Below are positions 1 to 7,535 of a stretch of DNA of 47,862 bases, in pieces. A model generated the notes under the pieces. The model saw nothing but the letters and a program-made list of their open reading frames with translations. It was not told where the DNA came from and made no database searches. Numbering within the stretch: position 1 is the first letter of the stretch; every line of letters begins with the position of its first letter. This DNA comes from Caldimicrobium sp. GTDB taxonomy: Bacteria; Desulfobacterota; Thermodesulfobacteria; Thermodesulfobacteriales; Thermodesulfobacteriaceae. Position numbers and translations under genes: made by a program. Location: positions 1 to 47,862 of the forward strand of contig JANXDB010000050.1 of the NCBI GenBank assembly GCA_025060015.1, written 5' to 3'.

Positions 1-142
1 TCGATAGTAGCTCTACAAATACCAGAAAAGCTTTGACTGTGGCTTCGATGCCAAAGGAGTTATGAAATTCGATGGCCTTTAGTCTGAAGGCCACTTCTTT
101 TCTTTGGGATGCATCTTTGATGGCTTCAAGTCTTTGCAGCAT
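1..142 (-). pseudogene. Transposase/integrase N-terminal fragment (copy A)
   Basis: Translation from the ATG at 142 gives a helix-turn-helix-like start (MLQRLEAIKDASQRKEVAFR, then a segment with IEFHNSFGIEATVKAFLV). This is the style of the DNA-binding N-terminus of DDE/integrase-type transposases, and it matches the fragment at 47688. After residue 40 the reading changes: the expected Arg-Ala-Thr-Ile of the recognition helix (AGAGCTACTATC) is present but in another frame, so a small indel seems to have broken it. The gene leaves the window at base 1. The upstream frame is also open from a GTG at about 172, so the true start is uncertain. Transposase identity is inferred from the HTH style and from the repetition, not from catalytic residues, which are outside the window. 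Confidence 0.5.
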
Positions 143-193
143 GGGAAAAGGGGTTAGTGAGAAGCAAAACACAAAAGACCTTGAACTTATGCA
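1..193 (-). mobile_element. 5' end of an IS element (copy A, inverted relative to copy B)
   Basis: Read on the minus strand, this segment aligns base for base (about nine in ten by eye) with 47622-47790 on the plus strand. The shared block begins at TGCATAAGTTCAAGGTC (minus strand, from 193), continues through a short leader and enters a coding region starting at 142. The homology stops sharply at 193, where a run of T begins, so 193 is taken as the element's left end. The element runs off the window, so the family, terminal repeats and target duplication cannot be determined. Confidence 0.7.
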
Positions 194-362
194 TTTTTTT
201 ATTTTTTTATAGTCTTTTTTAGTACTTTCACATTTCTCTACAAGGGTGTGTTTATAGAGCCATAAAATAGGTGATTTCAATTTACAGATCCCGAAGTATA
301 ATTACATGTAATACTTAAACTTGACTTAAAAGTTTGCTATAAGATCTAAAGGAAAGAATTTA
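194..362. other. Intergenic region with a promoter and palindrome
   Basis: This AT-rich spacer lies between the IS end and the first intact gene. It starts with T-rich tracts (194-230), then holds a promoter-like pair at 275-302 and a perfect 12-bp palindrome, ATTACATGTAAT, at 301-312. A ribosome binding site (AAAGGA) sits just before the ATG at 363. No open reading frame or structured RNA was recognised. Confidence 0.5.
275..302 (+). promoter_or_regulatory. Putative sigma-70 promoter for the HAD-rhomboid-SDH operon
   Basis: TTTCAA (275-280), a 16-bp spacer and a perfect TATAAT (297-302) lie about 55 bp before the ATG at 363. The palindrome ATTACATGTAAT overlaps the last two bases of the -10 box and the expected start site, a typical operator position. 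A second TTGACT at 321-326 has no well-spaced -10 box. Confidence 0.4.
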
Positions 363-1385
363 ATGAGCTTTATTGCCTTTGATTGTGAGGGACCTCTTAC
401 TCTCAACGACAACGCCTTTGAATTCACTGCCCAAATAGTCCCTAAAGGCGACTACTTTTTTACTCAAATATCTCGTTTTGATGACTATCTTGCAGACATT
501 AAACGTAGGCAGGGATATAAGGCAGGTGATACCCTGAAGTTAATACTCCCATTCCTAAGACTTTTTGGAGCTACAAATGAGCTCTTAGAGGAGTTCTCTG
601 AGAGGACTTTACTATTTTTGAGAGGTATTCCCGAGGTCTTGACAAAAATCCATAAAGATGTGCCAATTTTCATTATCAGTACCAGTTATAAGCCCTATCT
701 AATTGCTCTCTCCAAAAAACTAAACTTTCCCCTTTCTCAGATCTTTTGCACAGAGGTAGATTTAAACACGGTTACACTTAGCGGAGAGGAAAGAAAAGCT
801 TTGGAAGGGTTTTATCGAGAGATAATTAGTTTTCCACCCATTGCTCTTCCCAAAGATGCAAAATCTTCTGAGGATTTGGATACAGATCAAAGGCGTGTTC
901 TTGATCGATTAGAGGAGATATTCTTTGAGCACATATGGAATTTTGACTGTGGTGTGTTTCTTCGTGAGGTTAATCCCATTGGTGGGGAGGAAAAGGCCAG
1001 GGCCTGTGTGGAAATTTCAGAAAGGGTTGGAGTTCCGTTAAGGGAGGGTTTTTACTGTGGAGATAGCATAACCGATGTGCAAGCCTTAGGCCTTTTGAAA
1101 GTGGAGGGAGGAGTAAGCCTTGCCTTTAATGGTAATCGTTACGCCCTAAGGAGTGCCGAGTTTTATGCCTTGGCTGACCATGGATACATCTTTGAGGATT
1201 TGGTTAGAGTTTTTTTAGCAAAGGGTGTGGCAGGGTTGAGGGACATGGGAGTTAACGTAGTGAGAAATGCCTTTGAATTTGGTAAAATCCCTCCTGAGGG
1301 TTCCTCCAAATTTTATAAACTTGTGGAAAAAAGCGAGGCTTTTCGAAAGAAAATAAGGGGCGAGGCAATAGGTGCCTTAGGATGA
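363..1385 (+). CDS. HAD-superfamily protein, resembling archaeal EhaR-type proteins
   Basis: This 340-residue soluble protein carries two HAD-fold signatures. The N-terminal strand ends in FDCEG, with the nucleophile-type Asp at D7, and a late GDSITD at about 233-238 provides the Mg-binding acidic pair. The usual motif I second Asp is replaced by Glu (DCE), so catalysis may differ from ordinary HAD phosphatases. The N-terminal block (residues 1-65, including YKAGDTLKLILPFL) recalls the protein annotated as subunit R of archaeal energy-converting hydrogenase A clusters; that resemblance is from memory. The ATG is preceded by AAAGGA, and the stop overlaps the rhomboid start (ATGA). No hydrogenase genes are in the window. 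The substrate is unknown. Confidence 0.65.
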   Translation: MSFIAFDCEGPLTLNDNAFEFTAQIVPKGDYFFTQISRFDDYLADIKRRQGYKAGDTLKLILPFLRLFGATNELLEEFSERTLLFLRGIPEVLTKIHKDVPIFIISTSYKPYLIALSKKLNFPLSQIFCTEVDLNTVTLSGEERKALEGFYREIISFPPIALPKDAKSSEDLDTDQRRVLDRLEEIFFEHIWNFDCGVFLREVNPIGGEEKARACVEISERVGVPLREGFYCGDSITDVQALGLLKVEGGVSLAFNGNRYALRSAEFYALADHGYIFEDLVRVFLAKGVAGLRDMGVNVVRNAFEFGKIPPEGSSKFYKLVEKSEAFRKKIRGEAIGALG

Positions 1386-2122
1386 TCCCTTTACAAGATC
1401 TAAATCCACGACTAAAGCCCCCCATAGTCACCTGGGCACTCATAATTGTGAATGTTCTAGTATTTTTCTATGAGTTGTCTCTTTCGCAGGAGGCGAGAGA
1501 GGCTTTTTTTAAGACCTATGGTTTCGTGCCAGGGCTCTTTTTTGATGATTATTTTGCCGTTTTGACAGGGCGAGCCCCCTGGGAGCCCTATCTCTCTATC
1601 ATAACCCATCTATTTATTCACGGAGGCTGGCTCCATCTTATCGGAAACATGTGGACCCTTTGGATATTTGGGGACAATGTGGAAGACCGCCTCGGATCCT
1701 TCAGATTTTTTATTTTTTATCTTTCCATGGGCATTGCAGCAACCCTTGTTCATAGCCTGATATACTCTGATTCAGTTATACCTCTCGTAGGAGCAAGTGG
1801 TGCCATATCAGCCGTTATGGGAGCATACTTTATGATGTATCCCTTAGCACGGATTCTGGTGCTCGTGCCTGTATTTTTTGTTCCGATTTTTGTTGAGGTT
1901 CCAGCCTTTATATTTTTGGGAGTCTGGTTTCTTCTTCAATTTTATAGTGGTCTTTTTTCTCTTGCCTTACCAGGCTCAGTGGGTGGAGTGGCATGGTTTG
2001 CCCATCTGGGTGGCTTTATTGCAGGGGCACTTCTTTACAGGTTTTTCTGTAAAAAGCGTTGCCGGTATTTCCAGGATCAATTTGGTGTTTTTGGATCCCT
2101 TTTTGATTTAGATAAAACATAG
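1382..2122 (+). CDS. Rhomboid family intramembrane serine protease
   Basis: This 246-residue polytopic membrane protein has about six hydrophobic segments. Family hallmarks are all visible: the H-x-x-x-N element (GGWLHLIGNMWTLW, about residues 84-97), the catalytic GASG with Ser139, and the catalytic His208 in FAHLGG. Rhomboids cleave transmembrane helices of membrane proteins inside the bilayer. A short Cys/Arg-rich cytoplasmic tail (KKRCRY) follows the last helix. The gene overlaps the HAD gene by 4 bp and is followed 10 bp later by a second, membrane-tethered protease, which suggests a joint role in membrane protein turnover. The substrate is unknown. Confidence 0.88.
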   Translation: MIPLQDLNPRLKPPIVTWALIIVNVLVFFYELSLSQEAREAFFKTYGFVPGLFFDDYFAVLTGRAPWEPYLSIITHLFIHGGWLHLIGNMWTLWIFGDNVEDRLGSFRFFIFYLSMGIAATLVHSLIYSDSVIPLVGASGAISAVMGAYFMMYPLARILVLVPVFFVPIFVEVPAFIFLGVWFLLQFYSGLFSLALPGSVGGVAWFAHLGGFIAGALLYRFFCKKRCRYFQDQFGVFGSLFDLDKT

Positions 2123-2132
2123 GAGAGACTTT

Positions 2133-2966
2133 ATGGGAGGATTGGAGTTATTTTGGATTCTCTTGTTGGTCTTGGCAATGCAACCCTTTTTGAGACAAAA
2201 ATTTTTAGAGATGGCTCGGGCAAAGATGATAGAAAAAATCGAGGCCAAAAGAGGTTCAAGGGTTATTCTCTTAGTTCATCGTCAGGAAACCATGAGTTTC
2301 TTGGGTTTTCCTATCATGCGGTTTATTGATATAAATGATTCAGAAGAGGTCATTAGGGCTATTCACCTAACAGACAAAGATGTGCCTATAGATATAATTT
2401 TACATACTCCCGGAGGCTTGGTTCTGGCTGCCCTTCAGATAGCACTTGCTATTAAAAAACACCCTGCCAAGGTAACTGCCTTCATCCCCCACTATGCTAT
2501 GAGTGGCGGAACTCTCATAGCTCTTGCCTGTGATGAAATTGTAATGGATGAACATGCAGTTCTTGGTCCTGTTGATCCCCAAATTGAGGGATACCCAGCA
2601 GCGTCTATCCTAAGACTACTAAAGAAAAAACCTCTTGAAAGGATAGATGACAAAACTTTGATCTTGGCAGATGTGGCTGAAATGGCCTTAAGACAGATGA
2701 AAGAAAATCTTAGGCTTATTCTCAATGAGAAACTATCAGAAGAAAAGATAGAAAAGTTGGCAGAGGTTTTCTCTCAGGGCTATTTTACTCATGATCATCC
2801 TATAACCTTTGATGAAGCCCAAAGACTAGGACTTCCGGTCTCTACAGAGATGCCAGTGGAGATTTACCAGCTTATGAAGCTCTTTCCTCAGCCAACAAGA
2901 GGCGTTCCATCAGTTGAGTATTTACCCCTTCCAAAAAAGAAAGTTGGAAAGGCAGAGGCCCCTTAA
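2133..2966 (+). CDS. SDH/ClpP-fold membrane-anchored serine protease
   Basis: This 277-residue protein has one N-terminal transmembrane helix (residues 5-17) and a ClpP/crotonase-fold domain. The oxyanion-type glycine motif HTPGG and the nucleophile Ser124 in AMSGGT, followed by LGPVDPQI, are characteristic of the SDH (serine dehydrogenase proteinase, PF01972) branch related to SppA. Such proteins are thought to degrade membrane-derived peptides. It probably faces the cytoplasm or periplasm from a single anchor; topology is not decided by the sequence. It lies directly after the rhomboid gene and its 3' end overlaps the next gene. The family call is firm and the substrate is not known. Confidence 0.82.
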   Translation: MGGLELFWILLLVLAMQPFLRQKFLEMARAKMIEKIEAKRGSRVILLVHRQETMSFLGFPIMRFIDINDSEEVIRAIHLTDKDVPIDIILHTPGGLVLAALQIALAIKKHPAKVTAFIPHYAMSGGTLIALACDEIVMDEHAVLGPVDPQIEGYPAASILRLLKKKPLERIDDKTLILADVAEMALRQMKENLRLILNEKLSEEKIEKLAEVFSQGYFTHDHPITFDEAQRLGLPVSTEMPVEIYQLMKLFPQPTRGVPSVEYLPLPKKKVGKAEAP

Positions 2967-3426
2967 GGCTACTATTAAACTCTTTCCTTTTTGTTTTGAC
3001 TTTGTATTTGATGAATATCACAGGGTAACACAACTTATCATCAATTGGCATCTCCAAGTAGAAAGACCTAAAATTGATAGTATCCCTCAGTTACAAGATG
3101 GATCTATCTTAATCCTGAGAGAACTGATTTCATACTTCAAAGGTCTCAAGAGATATCTCGATATACCACATAATCTCTCCAAAGTCACTCCCCTTTCAAG
3201 GGAAGTGATAACTTATTTAAGAGAGATACCCAGTGGAAAAGTTGAAACCTATGGTAATCTGGCCAAGAGATTTGGCACCTCTCCAAGAGCCATAGGACAG
3301 ATTCTTGCCCACAATCCTTTACCGTTGATATATCCCTGTCACAGAATCGTAGGTATGAACCACATAGGAGGTTATTCTCAAGGTCCGCTTACAAAGTGGA
3401 TGTTATTGTATTGGGAGAGATTTTAG
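2914..3426 (+). CDS. ogt: Methylated-DNA--protein-cysteine methyltransferase (Ogt/AGT type)
   Basis: This suicide DNA-repair protein transfers alkyl groups from O6-alkylguanine to its own cysteine. The C-terminal half carries the whole active-site block: helix-turn-helix with SPRAIGQILAHNP (Arg finger) and PCHRIV with acceptor Cys142, then GGYSQG. The N-terminal 70 residues correspond to the poorly conserved ribonuclease-like domain. The ATG at 2914 lies 53 bp inside the protease gene; an in-frame TTG at 2944 gives a 160-residue product with a smaller overlap, and the choice is open. At 160-170 residues the length suits the family. No terminator is obvious after it. Confidence 0.87.
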   Translation: MSIYPFQKRKLERQRPLKATIKLFPFCFDFVFDEYHRVTQLIINWHLQVERPKIDSIPQLQDGSILILRELISYFKGLKRYLDIPHNLSKVTPLSREVITYLREIPSGKVETYGNLAKRFGTSPRAIGQILAHNPLPLIYPCHRIVGMNHIGGYSQGPLTKWMLLYWERF

Positions 3427-3430
3427 AAAG

Positions 3431-3573
3431 TTTGACACCATCGTAGTCAAAAAATTGACTTTTAGGTCTGTATTAACATGTTATTTCGGGATTAGAATTT
3501 TGTAAGATCTGATAAACTACCTAACACTAAATAGGCACGATTTTTGTAGACAAACAACCAAAGGAGGTGTGTT
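3431..3573 (+). promoter_or_regulatory. Leader region of the flagellar operon with two candidate promoters
   Basis: This spacer separates ogt from fliL. It contains an inverted repeat TTTGAC-N9-GTCAAA (3431-3451), a sigma-70-like pair TTGACT (3455-3460) with an 18-bp spacer and TGTTAT (3479-3484), and a sigma-54-like element at 3533-3548. The fliL ribosome binding site AAAGGAGG is at 3560-3567. Confidence 0.45.
3533..3548 (+). promoter_or_regulatory. Candidate sigma-54 (RpoN) promoter before fliL
   Basis: AGGCACGATTTTTGTA matches the -24/-12 consensus TGGCACG-N4-TTGCW except for the first T and for GT in place of the -12 GC; the GG-N10-GT spacing is exact. The predicted start site is about 3559, giving a very short leader that begins at the Shine-Dalgarno sequence. 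RpoN itself is encoded at 26319. No enhancer site was identified. Confidence 0.4.
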
Positions 3574-4053
3574 ATGGCAGAGGAAGTCAAAGCGGAAGGA
3601 AAGGGTGGAAAAGGAGGTAAAAACAAACTACTTATCTTTCTTCTCTTAGGAATACTCATCATTGCCATAGCAGGTGTAGGAGCATTTTTTATCCTTGGAA
3701 AAAAGGAAGGTGAAGAGGGCACAAAAGGAAAAAAGGCAAACAAAGCTCAACAGACAGTCTTTATGGAAATTGATCCCATTATCGTTAATCTTCTTGATCC
3801 CTCTGGAAGGAGATATTTACAAGTGAAATTAAGTCTTGAAGTTGCTGATAAAAAAGCTGAGGGAGAAATCAAGAAAAAAGAGCCCAAGTTAAGGGATAGT
3901 ATTCTCACTATCCTTAGCGGAAAAACTGTTGAGGAGGTAATAATTCCCGACGCCAAGGATAAAATGAAATCAGAAATCCTGAAAAAACTTAAAGAGGAGA
4001 TTGGAGAAGATTTAATCGTAAATGTCTACATAACCCAATTTATAGTGGAGTAG
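3574..4053 (+). CDS. fliL: Flagellar basal body-associated protein FliL
   Basis: This 159-residue single-pass inner-membrane protein associates with the stator/MS ring and supports torque. A Lys/Gly-rich cytoplasmic head (1-18) precedes a strong transmembrane helix (about 19-42), followed by the periplasmic FliL domain (DPIIVNLLDPSGRRYLQVKL, then IIPDAKDKMKSEILKKLKE). A perfect AAAGGAGG precedes the ATG. It is the first gene of the flagellar block and sits 6 bp before fliM, the usual order in many phyla. Confidence 0.93.
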   Translation: MAEEVKAEGKGGKGGKNKLLIFLLLGILIIAIAGVGAFFILGKKEGEEGTKGKKANKAQQTVFMEIDPIIVNLLDPSGRRYLQVKLSLEVADKKAEGEIKKKEPKLRDSILTILSGKTVEEVIIPDAKDKMKSEILKKLKEEIGEDLIVNVYITQFIVE

Positions 4054-4059
4054 AGTTTT

Positions 4060-5037
4060 ATGGAAAAGGTTCTTTCCCAGGAAGAAATTGATGCTCTGTT
4101 ATCTGGTTTAGATAGTGGGAAAATAGATACCACTCCTGAGGGGAGAGAAGAGAAGGAGGCTCGTTCTTTTGATTTTAAAAATTATTCTATCTCTACAAGG
4201 CTTAAAATACCAGGCATTGATGTTGTAAACGACCATCTGGCACGATCCTTAAGATTAGGTTTCTCCACCCTCTTGAAGGAAATGGTTGATCTCACTTCTA
4301 TTCCTACGCAAATGGAAAGATTTAAGGACTTTATGAATAAGATACCTGTTCCAACTTCCATTCACATATTTAAGCTTGAGCCACTAAAGGGGAACGCCCT
4401 TTTGATAATTGATGCTCCTTTGGTTTTTATCTTTGTGGAGAGATTTTTAGGAGGCGGAGAAAGGAGAATTATAAAGGTTGAAGGTCGAGAGTTTACTCCC
4501 ATCGAGCAAAGGCTAATTAGAAGGGTCGTTAACATGATTTTTCTTGAGCTTGAAAAGGCCTGGAAAAACATCTACCCTGTGAAGCCAAAATACGTTAGAG
4601 GTGAGGTTAACCCTCAATTTGCCAGAGTGCTTCAACCAGAGGAAACTGTATTAGTAACGGGTTTTAATGTAGATTTGGAAAGTTTGAGCGGGAAAATTCT
4701 CTTTTGTTATTCTTTTAGTTCCTTTCAACCTATTAAGGATAAACTTTACTCCCCATACCAGATCGAAGAGGTTATTGATGCCAAGTGGAAGAGGGCTTTG
4801 GAGCAAGCCATTTTTAACAGTCAGGTTACCCTAAAAGTTCTTTTGAGTAAGGGACAGATTACCTTAGAGGATCTCCTTAGGTTGGAGATAGGGGATGTAA
4901 TACTGCTTGATAAAAAAGCAGATGAACCAGTGGAGGTTTTGATTGAAGATGTACCTAAAATGTCTGGGAAGCTCGGCGTTTACAAAAGACACATGGCTCT
5001 GAGAATAGAGAACTTTATTACTTTAGCTGAAGAATAA
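4060..5037 (+). CDS. fliM: Flagellar motor switch protein FliM
   Basis: This C-ring protein receives phosphorylated CheY and reverses the motor. Its N-terminus carries the CheY-binding peptide LSQEEIDALLSG (residues 5-16). The middle CheC-like domain includes RFLGGG (from residue 128), and a C-terminal SpoA/FliN-like domain follows (about 240-325). The length of 325 matches the family. It lies between fliL and fliN and shares its SpoA partner with the next gene. Confidence 0.95.
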   Translation: MEKVLSQEEIDALLSGLDSGKIDTTPEGREEKEARSFDFKNYSISTRLKIPGIDVVNDHLARSLRLGFSTLLKEMVDLTSIPTQMERFKDFMNKIPVPTSIHIFKLEPLKGNALLIIDAPLVFIFVERFLGGGERRIIKVEGREFTPIEQRLIRRVVNMIFLELEKAWKNIYPVKPKYVRGEVNPQFARVLQPEETVLVTGFNVDLESLSGKILFCYSFSSFQPIKDKLYSPYQIEEVIDAKWKRALEQAIFNSQVTLKVLLSKGQITLEDLLRLEIGDVILLDKKADEPVEVLIEDVPKMSGKLGVYKRHMALRIENFITLAEE

Positions 5038-5049
5038 AGGAGGAGTTTT

Positions 5050-5529
5050 ATGACGGAAGAAAAGATTGATAACCAAGAGGAAATTATCAATCCTGATGAT
5101 TTGATGGCAATGTGGGAATCGGCCTTAAAGGAGGCCCAGACACCATCTGCAAAGGAAGAAGTTTCATACCCTCAGGAAAACATTCCAGAGGATCAACCAA
5201 AAATTCCCAGAGAAACTCAACCTCTCAAACTACAGGAACTAACTGCAACAAAGGAAGTGGGGTTTCATCCTGAGCTTGATTTTATACTGGATATACCGCT
5301 GGAGATATCTGTTGAAATAGGTAGAACCAAAATGCTAATTAAGGATCTGTTAAAGCTCAATCAGGGTGCAATCATTGAATTAGAAAAGCTGGCCGGAGAA
5401 CCTGTTGAGATATATGTAAACGGAAGACTTATGGCTAAAGGAGAGGTAGTGGTTGTAAATGATCGTTTTGGTGTAAGGGTCACTGAAATCATAAGTGCTC
5501 AAGATAGAATCAAAAAACTTGGGTCATAA
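5050..5529 (+). CDS. fliN: Flagellar motor switch protein FliN
   Basis: FliN completes the C-ring with FliM and docks FliH for export. The conserved SpoA domain occupies the C-terminal half (about residues 75-150: ILDIPLEISVEIGRTKM, LLKLNQGAIIELEKLAGEPV, NDRFGVRVTEI). The first 70 residues are an acidic, proline-containing linker without clear homology; there is no CheC domain, so this is FliN rather than FliY. AAGGAGG precedes the ATG. Confidence 0.94.
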   Translation: MTEEKIDNQEEIINPDDLMAMWESALKEAQTPSAKEEVSYPQENIPEDQPKIPRETQPLKLQELTATKEVGFHPELDFILDIPLEISVEIGRTKMLIKDLLKLNQGAIIELEKLAGEPVEIYVNGRLMAKGEVVVVNDRFGVRVTEIISAQDRIKKLGS

Positions 5530-5533
5530 AGCT

Positions 5534-5785
5534 ATGGATTGGCTAAGTTACCTTCAAAGTTTAGGGATTATCTTACTCATATTAAGTTCCCTTCCTTTGA
5601 TCTCCTATCTCAATGGGAGGCTTAAGAACAAGAGACAGCAAAATTCTCACATAAAGATCCTTGAAATCAAGCCCATTGCCTACAAGGCTCAACTTCTGTT
5701 TGTTGAAATAGAAGGTAAGAAATTACTTATCGGTCTCTCAGACAAAGGCTTTAGTTTTTTAGGAGAACTGAAAAATGATAGCTAA
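5534..5785 (+). CDS. fliO: Flagellar biosynthetic protein FliO
   Basis: This 83-residue membrane protein has a single N-terminal transmembrane helix (about 7-26), then a basic stretch and a small beta-rich domain with the FliO-type LLFVEIEGKKLLIGLSDKG. FliO assists assembly of the FliP ring in the export gate. An open frame exists from 5495 inside fliN, but the ATG at 5534, 4 bp after the fliN stop, fits the family (short or no N-tail before the helix). It overlaps fliP by 11 bp. Confidence 0.85.
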   Translation: MDWLSYLQSLGIILLILSSLPLISYLNGRLKNKRQQNSHIKILEIKPIAYKAQLLFVEIEGKKLLIGLSDKGFSFLGELKNDS

Positions 5786-6473
5786 TTTGTATCTCTTAGC
5801 TTTGCCAGCTGTGAAACTCACCGTAGAAACTGGCCAGAACCCTGCTCAATTTAGCACCCTTTTACAAATACTTATCCTCTTGACTGTTTTATCTGTTGCA
5901 CCCGCAATATTACTAATGTTAACATCCTTTACCAGATTGGTTGTTGTTTTCTCCATCTTAAGACATGCCTTAGGACTTCAACAGACACCACCAAATCAAG
6001 TTCTCATCTCTTTAGCTCTTTTTTTGACTTTTTTTATCATGAGTCCTGTTCTAAAAGAGGCCTACACCAAGGCGATTCAACCTTATCTGAAAAAAGAAAT
6101 AGATGAGAAAACCCTTTTTGAAAGGGCTAGTGCACCCTTTAAGGAGTTTATGCTCAAAAATACCCGCGAAAAAGACCTAGCCCTCTTTATAAAGTTAAAG
6201 GGAGAAGAAAGACCAAAAAGTAAAGATGAGGTCTCTCTACTAACTCTGATTCCTGCCTTTATGATTAGTGAGCTTAAAACCGCTTTTCAGATTGGCTTTC
6301 TCCTTTATGTTCCTTTTTTGGTAATTGATATAGTGGTGTCAAGTGTGTTAATATCCATGGGAGTCCTCATGCTTCCACCCATGATGATCTCTCTTCCCCT
6401 AAAGCTTTTGCTTTTCGTCTTGGTAGATGGATGGAACCTTTTAATTATATCTCTTGTTAAAAGTTTCTACTAA
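5775..6473 (+). CDS. fliP: Flagellar export gate protein FliP
   Basis: This 232-residue polytopic protein is the core of the type III export gate (FliP5-FliQ4-FliR1). Conserved segments are present: LTSFTRLVVVFSILRHALGL and QTPPNQV in the first half, and FMISELKTAFQIGF, IDIVVSSVLISMGMLMLPP-like and LLFVLVDGWNLL in the second. The hydrophobic N-terminus is short compared with proteobacterial FliP, whose signal peptide is cleavable. The loop between helices 2 and 3 is charged, as expected. Confidence 0.95.
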   Translation: MIANLYLLALPAVKLTVETGQNPAQFSTLLQILILLTVLSVAPAILLMLTSFTRLVVVFSILRHALGLQQTPPNQVLISLALFLTFFIMSPVLKEAYTKAIQPYLKKEIDEKTLFERASAPFKEFMLKNTREKDLALFIKLKGEERPKSKDEVSLLTLIPAFMISELKTAFQIGFLLYVPFLVIDIVVSSVLISMGVLMLPPMMISLPLKLLLFVLVDGWNLLIISLVKSFY

Positions 6474-6485
6474 AAGGAGGTCTTC

Positions 6486-6755
6486 ATGACTGACTCTGCA
6501 GTGATAACCCTTGCAAAAGAGGCGATTAAATTGAGCCTTTTTCTCTCAGCACCACTTTTAATCACAGCCTTAGTCGTAGGTCTTGCCATCAGCATTTTTC
6601 AGGCTGTAACCCAGATTCAGGAGATGACTCTCACCTTCGTCCCCAAGATCCTAGCCATGGTTTTAGTATTGTTTTTAACTATGCCCTGGTTTTTGAAAAA
6701 GTTAACAGAATTCACTGAAAACATCTTTCTCAACATCCCTGGTATGCTAAAATGA
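6486..6755 (+). CDS. fliQ: Flagellar export gate protein FliQ
   Basis: This 89-residue protein has two transmembrane helices (about 15-40 and 52-75). The FliQ signature is visible as AVTQIQEMTLTFVPKI between the helices. It winds around FliP/FliR in the gate. AAAGGAGG precedes the ATG, and the stop overlaps the fliR start (ATGA), suggesting translational coupling. Confidence 0.94.
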   Translation: MTDSAVITLAKEAIKLSLFLSAPLLITALVVGLAISIFQAVTQIQEMTLTFVPKILAMVLVLFLTMPWFLKKLTEFTENIFLNIPGMLK

Positions 6756-7528
6756 CACCTGATATTTTCTACCTTCTTGAGAAACATTTCTACCTTTTTC
6801 TACTGATTTTTTTTAGAATTCTCTTTTTATTCATGATTTTCCCAGTATTTGCCGCCACCTTCTTTCCAACAAAGGTTAAATTAGCTTTATCATTGGTATT
6901 AGCTCTCTCACTTACTCCTTATCTAAGCCACCATCTAATTATATCAATGAATCCATTTGAGTTAATATACTATATGATTTCAGATTTTTTTCTGATGTTT
7001 ATAATTGCACTTTTTTTAAGATTCATCCTTGGTGGTTTACAATTAGGTGGGGAGTTGGTGGGATTACAGATGGGCTTTGGTCTATCTCAAACCTTTGATC
7101 CTTCAAGTGGAGTAAGTATGCCTGTCATTGCTCAATTTCTCTACTTTATATTTCTCTTGCTCTTTTTTACCCTCGATATTCATCATTTTCTTCTCTATTT
7201 TTTGGTGAAATCCTTCTATGAGCTTCCTCCTGGAGTGTTACTGAAAGAGGAAAATATTTTTAAATTTCTTATCAAAAAAAGTCATCTTGTCTTTGACATA
7301 GCTGTCAAAATTTTGGCACCATTAATGGTTTTTATGTTATTAATAAATATCGTCCTTGCGATTATTGGAAGATTACTTCCTCAGATCAATGTGTTATTTG
7401 TGAGTTTTCCTCTCACTTTGGGATTAGGCTTGTTCTTTTTTGGTATAATGCTCTTTCTTGTTCCGAGGATTTTTAATCAATATTTTAACCAATTTAACCA
7501 ATTTTTGTTTCAGATCTTGAAGTATTGA
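6752..7528 (+). CDS. fliR: Flagellar export gate protein FliR
   Basis: This 258-residue membrane protein has about six hydrophobic helices and carries the family block LGGELVGLQMGFGLSQTFDPSSG in the middle. It is the single-copy gate subunit that caps the FliP/FliQ helix and contacts FlhB. It overlaps fliQ by 4 bp and is followed after 7 bp by flhB, the conserved order. Confidence 0.94.
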   Translation: MTPDIFYLLEKHFYLFLLIFFRILFLFMIFPVFAATFFPTKVKLALSLVLALSLTPYLSHHLIISMNPFELIYYMISDFFLMFIIALFLRFILGGLQLGGELVGLQMGFGLSQTFDPSSGVSMPVIAQFLYFIFLLLFFTLDIHHFLLYFLVKSFYELPPGVLLKEENIFKFLIKKSHLVFDIAVKILAPLMVFMLLINIVLAIIGRLLPQINVLFVSFPLTLGLGLFFFGIMLFLVPRIFNQYFNQFNQFLFQILKY

Positions 7529-7535
7529 GGTAGTT

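Noticed and set aside
3431-3451. TTTGAC-N9-GTCAAA as a rho-independent terminator of ogt
   Set aside because: The stem is short and A/T-rich, the loop is long, and no T-run follows directly.
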